A stretch of 64,000 nt of DNA from Ricordea florida (Eukaryota > Cnidaria > Anthozoa > Corallimorpharia > Ricordeidae). Position 1 is the first letter of the stretch. Each line of letters opens with the position of its first letter. The notes below the pieces were generated by a model. It saw nothing but the letters and a program-made list of their open reading frames with translations. It was not told the DNA's origin and searched no databases. Location of the stretch: the NCBI GenBank assembly GCA_949710005.1, contig OX453275.1, forward strand, positions 14,606,195-14,670,194, read 5' to 3'. Of the stretch, positions 10,521 through 19,491 are shown piece by piece. Made by a program: the position numbers and the translations under genes.

Positions 10521-12512
10521 CTGATCGCGTTTGCCACGAATGTGACCCATGTACGCATTGTTTAACGCATTTTGTAGGTCGCCATTACGGCCCCATCCTC
10601 CCTGTCAAACAAAAGCAAAGTGACTTTGACGCCTTGTAACGTAGCTTGATCATTCCCGAAGGAAAGCAGTTCAACAGCACTGTAATGAGGTACTGTTTGT
10701 GGAGCCATAAAGTGTAGTTCTAACGTTTTCATCTGTGGATCAAACCATGCAGTGTGACCATCCTATGGAAAGCTACTAAACAGTACTGTACTTTGGTACT
10801 GTTTTTTAACGATTTAGTAATAACTTTTTCATCATTCTGTAGATCAAACCATGCAGTGTTACTATTTAATGAATAACCATTCTGTGACTCTAACTTGTTA
10901 TATGCAATACATTCATTTTTACTGATTGAATCAATTTCCACACTACGTCTGTTACAAGAATTAATATCCTATCCACGTTTTCATCTGTGGATCAAACCAT
11001 GCAGTGTGACCATCCTATGGAAAGCTGCTAAACAGTACTGTACTTTGGTACTGTTTTTTTTTTAACGATTTGGTAATAACTTTTTCATCATTCTGTAGAT
11101 CAAACCATGCAGTGTTACTATTTAGTGAATAACCATTCTGTGACTCTAACTTGTTATATGCAATATACTCATTTTTACTGATTGAATCAATTTCCACACT
11201 ACGTCTGTTACAAGAATTAATATCCTATCCAGTGGACTGAATATTTCTACTATGAAGCTAAATCTTCTTAATTTTAATTTACCGTTCGTTTTCCACGGAT
11301 GTGTTCAAAATATTCGTTGTTTAGTGCTTCCCCGTTGGGTGGAATATCTTGCAAGTCCTACAGCAAATTTAGAAAAGACAGACAGTTAAAAAACTGATAT
11401 AACAGGCAAACGAATAGAGAGGACACTGCCGTCGGTTTTCTTTGTCGTAACCTCTACTGACGTACCCCGCACTGACTATGACAAACAACACAAACAAAGT
11501 GACAGATGTTTATTTTTTGGCACTGTCACAGGCAAACTCAGAAAAAACAATACCGTAAAAAAATGATTGACAAGAATTTTATAAAAGAAAAACTCATGAT
11601 CTCTGAAGACCATAAGATAACGAAAATGATCAGGATTTTTCTGTAAAAATTTAAAGTGAAATTTCGAGTGTCTTTAACACCATTGCGAAGGGTCTGAAAC
11701 GATTTATGGAAATCAACGTAACAGAGCAGAGAAATTTAAATTTTAAAGTCAAAATAAATGACCCCATTTTTTTTATTTCTTTTGCATGTTCTTTTAAAAT
11801 CGATGAAACAGGTATCTAGTTGATTTCCTGGTTGTTCAAACAAAAGCGAACTGACAATGACACAAACACAATAATTGTTCATATTCAGTGTACATTAAAT
11901 AGATTTTACGACTCATTAGAACACTTCCACCGTCCGGTGTTTGTATGTGACGATGAGGTGAAATGACCGATTATTGCAGAGAACGGTCAACCTGATGGTG
12001 CCAAAATCACTCTAGTTTTGATGGTAATATGGTACGCGATAAAAGTGATTATGTATGAAAGATTGCGTTTTATACCCCGAAAAAATGCTTCATCGACAAA
12101 AAGTCCCAAGTGAGCCGTGACATAGGAGCAGCCTGGTAATAAAACTACATTTTTTGCCGCAAAATACGCAAGACTCTGTCATTATTTTCTCTCACAACTC
12201 CATTTATTTACACTGCGATAACTTCCTCATGGAAGCTTTTGTAAGAATGGTTGTATATACATGTTTTCTCTGCTCCTGCACTGTACAACCACGAATTTCC
12301 CAGCTTGCTTGTGATGGTTCATATCAATGGCTCGGTTTCAAAGCAAACTTACATACTGTTATGATTGTTACCACCAATACCCTTACCCTTTTGTTCTTCC
12401 CTCTGTGACCAAAATTCAGCGCTTCTTCATATGGTGGAAAATCCGCTGTTTTTTTTGTTTCGCAGTTCGCGAGACAAACCACAAATAACAGAATGGCAAG
12501 CTTGAGAAACAT
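10521..12512 (-). CDS. Putative secreted neuropeptide precursor with HIR-amide repeats
   Basis: Three minus-strand exons, all phase 0. Exon 12512-12387 starts at ATG with a signal peptide (MFLKLAILLFVVCLANC), then TKKTADFPPYEEALNFGHRG and KNKR, followed by donor GTAAGG. Exon 11357-11283 (25 codons) is bounded by CTGTAG and GTAAAT and ends EALNNEYFEHIRGKRT. Exon 10601-10521 (27 codons) is bounded by GACAG and GTAAAT and ends QNALNNAYMGHIRGKRDQ. Each unit ends in Arg-Gly-Lys-Arg, the classic amidation plus dibasic-cleavage signal, predicting peptides ending HIR-amide (HR-amide in exon 1). Symmetric exons with a conserved ALNN-x-Y-x2-HIRGKR core imply exon duplication. A stop-containing terminal exon is not identified; it should lie below 10.5 kb. 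I recall a HIRamide peptide reported in a sea anemone, so this may be its orthologue. Processing and expression are inference. Confidence 0.7.
10723..11230. repeat. Tandem duplication of a 252-bp unit
   Basis: Unit 1 (10723-10974) and unit 2 (10975-11230) match nearly base for base, differing by a few substitutions and a longer T run in unit 2. The duplication lies in the intron between the last two visible exons of the peptide precursor gene. Confidence 0.9.
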
Positions 12513-12519
12513 CTTCAAC

Positions 12520-13371
12520 CTGTGCAATTCGGAAAAAGTTTCATCAACCTCTGCCGTCAACGCCCTTTGAACTGGAACGTACACTGTAGTATTGTATTCG
12601 CTGTTTTATTGCTCGCTTTGTTTTTTTCGTGTTAATAGTATGTACTGTCAAGCACTTTTTTCTTCCTTCTTGATACCACTCTTCTCTATATTTGTAATTT
12701 CCTCTCGTTATCTGGCCAGTCCCGACCAGCGGGGTAGTGGGATACCAATATAGCCGATTTTTTTCCCCAGTAAGATACCCGATATACCTCGAAATCAAAT
12801 ACCTCAATACTAAATACCTAAAATCCAAGAAAATCAAGATACTTTATAACCGTATTGTGGCAAAAAATACCGAATATCTGATTTAAAAGGGCTCCGGATA
12901 GTGGCATACATAAAGCCCCTGGCCGGGCCTGTCTGGTGAAAAGGGCAGCAACTAGCGGTAGACGTAACGGCTCGAAAAATGTCAGCCGACAGAAGACGAA
13001 CAGCAAGGGAAAGAAAATTTATACTTCAACAAATAAAGCCCAAATTTTGTAAGACAAACCTTTGAGTCGGCTGCTTAATTATGATGAAAAGATAAAATAA
13101 GATAAAAGCAGTTTTATACAGATTTAAACAAATCTGAAATTGCGAAAAAGTTTACATATACATCAATCGATTCGACTGATACATTCTTTGAACACATTTT
13201 TCATTTTTTTTTATGATTTTGTGGGAAATTTTACTGGCAACTGATAAAATGATTCATCTTGCCTCGTAGTTTTGGTCCTCGATTAAGGGTTGTGTTGTAG
13301 CCGCTGAGTGTCATGGCTCCAGTGAGTTCGTCGAGATTAGTGTAATAATGCGGTTTCGTAAATATATTCCA
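12520..13371. other. Upstream region of the peptide gene; no gene recognised
   Basis: The start codon is preceded closely by a CAG (GCACAG then GTTGAAGATG), which could be a 5'-UTR splice acceptor. The rest is AT-rich with no supported exon. Confidence 0.35.
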
Positions 13372-13829
13372 GGGACACCCAACGACTGTTTTTTGTAAAA
13401 TATCTGTTCGGAGTAGCAAAAATTGCCTAGATTTTTCTGTAGCTTGAGGAAGGCTAAACATTTCAAGATGACCGTTCCATTCATGTACAATTTTCGTATA
13501 TTTTCTAATAAAATTCCATACGATTTTCTAAAGCTTAATTTTTCGCATTTCATTCCCAAGGGATGGAGAGAGGAATCAGAAAAATTCTCACTTTCGTAAA
13601 AATTTTCACTTTTTTCTGGTAAAACTTAAAATTTCATCTAAAATTTTCGGGAAAATAATACTGAAGCCTTTTTTGTAATTTCGAAAAGACTTAAGTTGCC
13701 CTAGGACGACCGAACAGGTACAAATTTTATGGCGCCTTTTAGAATGCATTTCTAAAGATCTGAAAGTACTCTGGATAGCCTAAGAAGTGCTTTTTATGCA
13801 TTTAGGAAGAACCGGTCGTTAAATGTCCC
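13372..13829. mobile_element. MITE of the GGGCACCCAAC family, copy 1
   Basis: Ends are GGGACACCCAACGAC and GTCGTTAAATGTCCC in inverted orientation. Internal words (TATCTGTTCGGAGTAGCAAAAA, shortened here) are shared with the copies at 34833-35268 and 42780-43045. There is no coding capacity. Confidence 0.65.
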
Positions 13830-13863
13830 TCATTGTTTCAAGAACGACAAAATTGCACAAAGC

Positions 13864-13940
13864 GTAATCATACGTGTGATTAACAAAATCGGACAACCGC
13901 GTAGCGGGAGTCCGATTTGTTTAATCATGAGTATGATTGC
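13864..13940. repeat. 77-bp palindromic foldback
   Basis: GCGTAATCATACGTGTGATT pairs with AATCATGAGTATGATTGC, and ATCGGACAACCGC with GCGGGAGTCCGAT, giving an almost fully self-complementary hairpin with a GTA-type centre. Confidence 0.85.
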
Positions 13941-14099
13941 AGACCGAATTGGACGACATGAATTCTTATTACCAATTAATCATAACCTTAACAAAATTTT
14001 TGATATATAAACTTATTTTTTTTAACCAAAACACGTGAAATTTTAAGATTTTTTTTTTTGCTAGCAGTGAAAAAAGCCAGTTAAGGGCGCGCGTGATGG

Positions 14100-14134
<35 letters not shown>

Positions 14135-14388
14135 TGTCCTATTTACAGTGGATTTCAACTCACTTTGGCCGCGCGGGTTCGGAAACATCTTGGGAACTTG
14201 GGAACTTGGGAACTACGTTCCAGAATTCGCGGTTTCATTGTTATCGGAGCCAATCAAATTGCGAACTTTGAAATGAAAACCATGAGTTTGATCTCGAAGT
14301 TCGATTCGAAATTTGCGAACTTCGCTCCCAAGTTTGAAGTCTATCAGGACGAAGTGGCTAGCCGATTACCGTGAGATTTTTTTGTACT

Positions 14389-15411
14389 ATGGCTCACAAT
14401 CCTTTCTTAACTCAAGGAAAGGCGATTCCAAATCAAGCAAGAGAGGATATCGTTGACAGGTGGCTGAATGGCACAACACAAAGGCAGATAGGAAGAGATT
14501 TGAACATTCCGAAAAGCACCGTTCAAAATATCATCGACAATTTCGCTGAACGTGGACACAGTAACTGCAAAATTGGGGGGAACAAGACACGGCTGGCAAG
14601 AACCGAAGATGTTGTAACATACACAGAGTTCTGTAAACAACAACAGCCTAGCATTTCCGCCGAGGAAATTCAAAGGAAACTTGTCGATAACAACGTGTGT
14701 CTGAGAGAAAATTGTCCATCCACATCTTCAATAACTCGAGCCTTGAGGGAAGATCTCGGATATTCCTACAAGCGACTAAATGTAACAGCGAGAGAGTCGC
14801 TAACTGCGAATACAAAACAGCGCCTTTTGGAATATTTAACCGCATGTAGCACAATTGATCCAACAAGTATGCATTTTTTCGATGAATGCTCCGTTATTAA
14901 AACAACAGGCAACCGAAGGTATGGTCACTCAAAAATTGGAACATCAGCAGTTGAAATACAGCGTTACGCGTCAAACGCTAATTTCACTGTAAACCTCCTA
15001 AATAGCATATTTGGAATAAGCCACGTTAATGTTTTAAATGGACCGTCAAATGGATTGGAGTTATTGAATTTCTTTGCTGAGGCCTTGGAAGAAACAGATG
15101 TTTTAGAAAATCGTGTGCTGAAACTAGGTGACACGGTGATAATGGATAACTGTGGTTTCCACCACGCGAGACATGTTGAGCCAGCTCTAAGAAATATGCT
15201 AGCTCAAAATGGATGTACCTTACTATTTCAGCCTCCTTGTCATCCCGTGTATAATACATGTGAATATTGCTTTCGTGCGTTAAAAGGATGGCTTCGAAAA
15301 AACACCGAGCTTACCGAAAATCACACCGTGGTTGCGATTTACGATGGCTTAAGTAGAATTACACCTGTCATGTCCAGAAATTTTTTCAGACATTGCGGAT
15401 ACATTCTCTGA
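14389..15411 (+). CDS. Tc1/mariner-type transposase (DD38E)
   Basis: A 340-residue intact ORF from ATG 14389 (an upstream in-frame GTG at 14371 is less likely as start). The N-terminus has a paired-like helix-turn-helix (TTQRQIGRDLNIPKSTVQNI). The DDE core shows HFFDECSV (first Asp), VIMDNCGFHHARH (second Asp) and PCHPVYNTCEYCFRALKGWL (catalytic Glu). I count 38 residues between the second Asp and the Glu, i.e. DD38E rather than the common DD34E or DD34D. The enzyme would cut at the 180-bp inverted repeats and integrate at TA. It sits directly inside the left inverted repeat, which must contain its promoter. No frameshift or stop interrupts it. Confidence 0.9.
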   Translation: MAHNPFLTQGKAIPNQAREDIVDRWLNGTTQRQIGRDLNIPKSTVQNIIDNFAERGHSNCKIGGNKTRLARTEDVVTYTEFCKQQQPSISAEEIQRKLVDNNVCLRENCPSTSSITRALREDLGYSYKRLNVTARESLTANTKQRLLEYLTACSTIDPTSMHFFDECSVIKTTGNRRYGHSKIGTSAVEIQRYASNANFTVNLLNSIFGISHVNVLNGPSNGLELLNFFAEALEETDVLENRVLKLGDTVIMDNCGFHHARHVEPALRNMLAQNGCTLLFQPPCHPVYNTCEYCFRALKGWLRKNTELTENHTVVAIYDGLSRITPVMSRNFFRHCGYIL

Positions 15412-16226
15412 ATTACAGTACTGAATAATTCGCTCATGCCAAGTTTAATCAAGTAGTCGCATTTGTTTCTGTAAAAAAGCAGTTTAAGCTACCGAGTGAT
15501 TCACTTGAATCTCGGAGCTGTTCAGTTATTTCAGCAGGTTATCATAATAATATACTGTAGAAGTCCATAGTCCAGTGTCTTTTCCAACTGGTCACTGTAT
15601 ATGCCTGTCAGGGATGTTTGATTTGCAAAATAAAACGAGCAGTTTAACATAAAACACAACTGTATTATATTTTGACTCGCTACATGTAGTTTACATTGTA
15701 TAAAAATTAATTTTGTGCTAGATTACTTTTAGAGTGTAAAACAAAGCTACAGCACTCTCGAGTTGAAGTTGATTTTTCAATCGACAGCAACTGGGTAAAG
15801 GTTGTCGAAAAATCCAGCAAAACGTGAATTTTATAGCCTGAGAAACCTAATTTGCGTGCGTGATAAGATCTACACACTAGACAGACTGGCGACCGAAATC
15901 GCAAACCCAACAATTTAATTAGAAACTATGTAAACAAAACAACAATCCCTCCTAAACCACAATAAAAAGACGGTGTTTACAGTGAACTTTAACTTTTCGG
16001 ACTGTATCCATTTGATCTTCTTTTTTCTTCCTTTTTGAAATAGCATCCGTGCTGGCCGTTTCTCATATAAAATTCGCGCCCGTTTCAGTTTGACAAATAA
16101 ATTGTACACTGTGATATCAACAAAGTAGCAGTAAGGTCTAGATTTTCTATTTCCGATGTAAACGAAACACCTCATTCTCTTTGCAAACGGGAGCTGCAAA
16201 GGACTAAATTTCTTCTTCAATTTTCA
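15412..16226. other. Intergenic region of the Tc1/mariner element
   Basis: Contains the 3' flanks of the two convergent genes. AATAAA-type words occur near 15629 on the plus strand (AATAAAACGAGC). No further gene is supported. Confidence 0.5.
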
Positions 16227-17834
16227 TTAGCATTTGAGAAGGCAACACTTGCAAGTGTTTCCAAGTGTTTCCCACTCAGGTTCTATATCAGCAGATGGTA
16301 ATGGACTCTCTTGACACATTTGTCGAACTGGTTGGTTATTTGTCTGAGAATTTTGCGAATTCATTGGAAGGAATGGTACTGGATAAGAGCTGTAGTTATG
16401 AGGGATGTGAACTCTGCAAAGAAAATTATTAGGAACTGGCAACCCGCCATACAAATTGTTCATAATTTGCAAACTATTATTAGGTAAATACTGGGGCGGG
16501 AAATAAGCACTAGAAAAATTTTGCCGACTTGATTTTCCAAAGTCGTCTTCGGAACTGTCATCACTGGAACTATGATGCCGTCGGGATCCGCGTTTCTTTC
16601 GCTTTTTGACTTTTGATTTCTTCTTTCTTTTTTTCGACCTTCGGTCGTCGGATGAGCTGGATGAACTCTCCTCAGATGTAATCCTTTTTGCTTTTTGAGT
16701 TTCATTGTTCTCTTTCACTAGCATGACAGCTTCCTTCTTCCCAGTCGGAACATCTCCATCTCTCTCTGTAGACCTGATTGGGGAAAATTGCTCTGGACTC
16801 ATACTTTTTGGGCAATCGTCGTCACGGATTTGCTTGGATCTCTTGCACTTCAAAATCAAATTCTTAATTTGCTCACTGCCATTTGTCGTTATAGGCGGGA
16901 TTTTTCCGTCAAGACACTCACGTAACAGCCGTACATCTCTCATTAACTTAGCTTTGTTCACTTTGTACGATTCGTCAGCTTGGTACATTCGCGGCGTTAC
17001 ACTTTTGATGAACTGGTATTCGCTGCTCGTAGAGAACTGTTCCATGGACTTCAATTGACCTTCAAGTTGATCGACAGCATCTTTTCGCTTTTTTCGCTCT
17101 AATTTAAGCGAGGTCAACTGGCTGAAATACTCGGGGTGTTTTTCTTTTATTCCGCAGTATGTGTACTCTGTGCATTTATTTAAGGAGCACGGTTTCAGTG
17201 CAGAGTTGCGATGACCTCGATGATGGCAATAACCACAAATGCTTTTTCCTCCCCCTACAGGCGGCGGTTCTCGCACTGTAATGTTCATGGAATCGATCCT
17301 CATTTCGACTTCCTTTAGTTCTTCTTTTTGTGTTTTAACCTGCCTCTGTAGCGTCTTTTCTTGATCCTCCAAGGCCCGAAGAACATTCTGGTAATCGAGA
17401 AATTTTGTATCATTACACGATATTCTTTTGCCACACGATAAACATTTTCACACGGTTTGTGGCATAGAAAGTGGCTTGTTTATTTCTTTCAACTAAAAGA
17501 TTAAACCTACCTTTTTAGATCCTGTGTTTTTGGCAGATGTATCCCCCTTTTCTTCTCGCACCGCTCGAGAAGCCGTGGGTTTTTGAAGGGAAGATGGCTC
17601 TCTCAACAAAGAAATTTGGTACTGTAACAAAGCTTTCGCGCCAAGCGGCAACTGCTTGTTGAACATCAAGTTGAATTCTTCTTCTCCAATAAGTTTAATT
17701 TTGAGCCGGGTACAAAATTGGTTCGCTTTAAGTGTCTCGTATAGGCAAGTAAATGTTTCCGAATCTAGCTGATGTTTGAAAGTCGATAACCAACTTTTTA
17801 AGTCATCACTTCCATCTCCTTCGGCACATGCCAT
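16227..17834 (-). CDS. Second gene of the Tc1/mariner element, spliced, function unknown
   Basis: Exon 1 runs from ATG 17834 to 17511 (108 codons, ending GSKK at donor GTAGGT). The intron is 17510-17388, and exon 2 runs 17387-16227, giving about 494 residues. Exon 2 begins with a heptad-like helix (LEDQEKTLQRQVKTQKEELK), then a Cys/His cluster (CGYCHHRGH, CSLNKCTEYTYC) compatible with a zinc finger. A charged middle region and a Ser/Asp plus Lys/Arg-rich stretch (SSSSSSDDRRSKKRKKKS) resembling nuclear RS-type or chromatin proteins follow. The C-terminus is Pro/Asn-rich with a final CKCCLLKC. Intron phase 0 and an open frame on both sides support the model. Tc1/mariner elements usually carry one gene; this one may encode an accessory DNA-binding or transposase partner protein, which is inference from position. 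Confidence 0.75.
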
Positions 17835-18479
17835 CCTTATAGCTGCTTTTGCAACTTGGAAGCGAAGTTCGCAAATTTCGAATCGAACTTCGAGATCAAA
17901 CTCGTGGTTTTCATTTCAAAGTTCGCAATTTGATTGGCTCCAATAACAATGAAACCGCGAAGTCTGAAACGTAGTTCCCAAGTTCCCAAGATGTTTCCGA
18001 ACCCGCGCGGCCAAAGTGAGTTGAAATCCACTGTAAATGTCCTTTTTTTTTATAACATTTTTATTGACATTACAAACAGATACTTACATTACTTACACAA
18101 CAATAAGTTACATTGTATTGATTAATTAATTAATTAAAAAGACTACTTACTACTTACATACAATACACGTGTCAGCCTTAGGGTTTTCTTCGTTTGTTTG
18201 TTTACTTTCTTTTTTAGCAATTGCTTGTTGGTATATACGTTTAATTTTTAATTATCACCCTCTTAGAATTCTAAAGATTATCATTTGACGCTGCTCAAAT
18301 TTTGAGGCTGTTGTAACATGCCAGAAAGACAGAGAAATGTCTCATTTCAGGGGACAAGTTGCGTGTCCTACAGGACCATATATAATATCTCGCCACAAGA
18401 AGATTAAAATTAAGTTTCTGTTTATTCTTTGATGTGTCTGGCCCAGGAGGGAGGGGGCGTCTCCAGGCAAATCGGTGGT

Positions 18480-19480
18480 TTAGTCATAACTGCCAGTGTG
18501 ACGTCACGTCATACATCGGTGATTTTCAATATGGCGGGCAAATTTTTTTGTTCGTTAGCAAAAAGATATGTCGAATTTTCTAACGTTTTGATGATTCAAT
18601 TAGTTTATTCAATGTTACCCAGGATTCAAAATATATGAAAGACTTCTTTGAAAAAATTTTCTGTACGATAAATTATTCAAAGGCCTCGCATTTCCGTTAG
18701 AAACACACTAACAAGTGGCTGAGACGGCGGCAAAGTTTAATGGGTTGATAACGTTTTCCCGGAGCCCACGCAGAAATGCGGAGATGTTCTGATCCCAGAA
18801 TAGGAGGTTTGGTACATCATATATTAAGTTTGCTCTGTGCCAAGAATTAATTCTTCAGTGCTTATGGTTCGTCTCATCAATCCCTTCAAAGTCAATGGAG
18901 TGGCCTTTTGAGAAGTCGGAGTGAAGAAACAGCTACCTGTACTTGGCATGAGCCGTCCTAGCGGTAAGTTTTAAATTGTTTGACTTACTTTTAATAGTAG
19001 CAATACCAATATATAAGATTTGTTTCAGAAATACGCCGGTAAACACCCCTTGAGTGGAAAAATGAACTTTACTATAGTTCAGAATTTAGAAGTAGATTGT
19101 TTTGTTTTAGTTGTGCTATCCAGGTCTATCTAGGTCTATCCTTACCCTGGCAAAACAAACTCTTATGCTACTGCTGAGAGGTTTAAAATTGCACGATCTG
19201 GATGTCATCCACAATGTCACAGTAAAATTGCTCAGAAAAAGTTTATTTGGATAACTGATTTCTGTGGCTCACAAACAACAATAGATGTAGTACATGTACA
19301 CTGTCAGCAATGCTTTTGATGGCACTTCCTTTACTTGAGTCTTGTCTAAAATGGCATATTTACGCTACTAGTCACGAAACTGGATAAATGAATAATACTG
19401 TCATATGCTTCCAGTTCACTGAATAAAACAAAAAAGAATTGAAAACTTGCTTACAAAACTATAGAATTATTACTATTCAG
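18480..19480. other. 3' half of the 8-bp-TSD transposon, no exon supported
   Basis: AT-rich. The only ORF (18429-18638, plus strand) starts inside the terminal repeat and has no domain. It might include the 3' UTR or terminal exons of the cargo gene on the minus strand. Confidence 0.35.
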
Positions 19481-19491
19481 AATAATTTTTT

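Larger units (their letters stand above)
14146..18033. mobile_element. Complete two-gene Tc1/mariner-type transposon
   Basis: Terminal inverted repeats occupy 14146-14334 (189 bp) and 17853-18033 (181 bp). Both start CAGTGGATTTCAACTCACTT and differ mainly by one extra 8-bp GGGAACTT unit on the left. Flanking TA dinucleotides at 14144-14145 and 18034-18035 are the expected Tc1/mariner target duplication. Inside are a transposase on the plus strand and a convergent spliced gene on the minus strand. Both coding regions are open, so the copy looks young and possibly competent. Confidence 0.9.
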
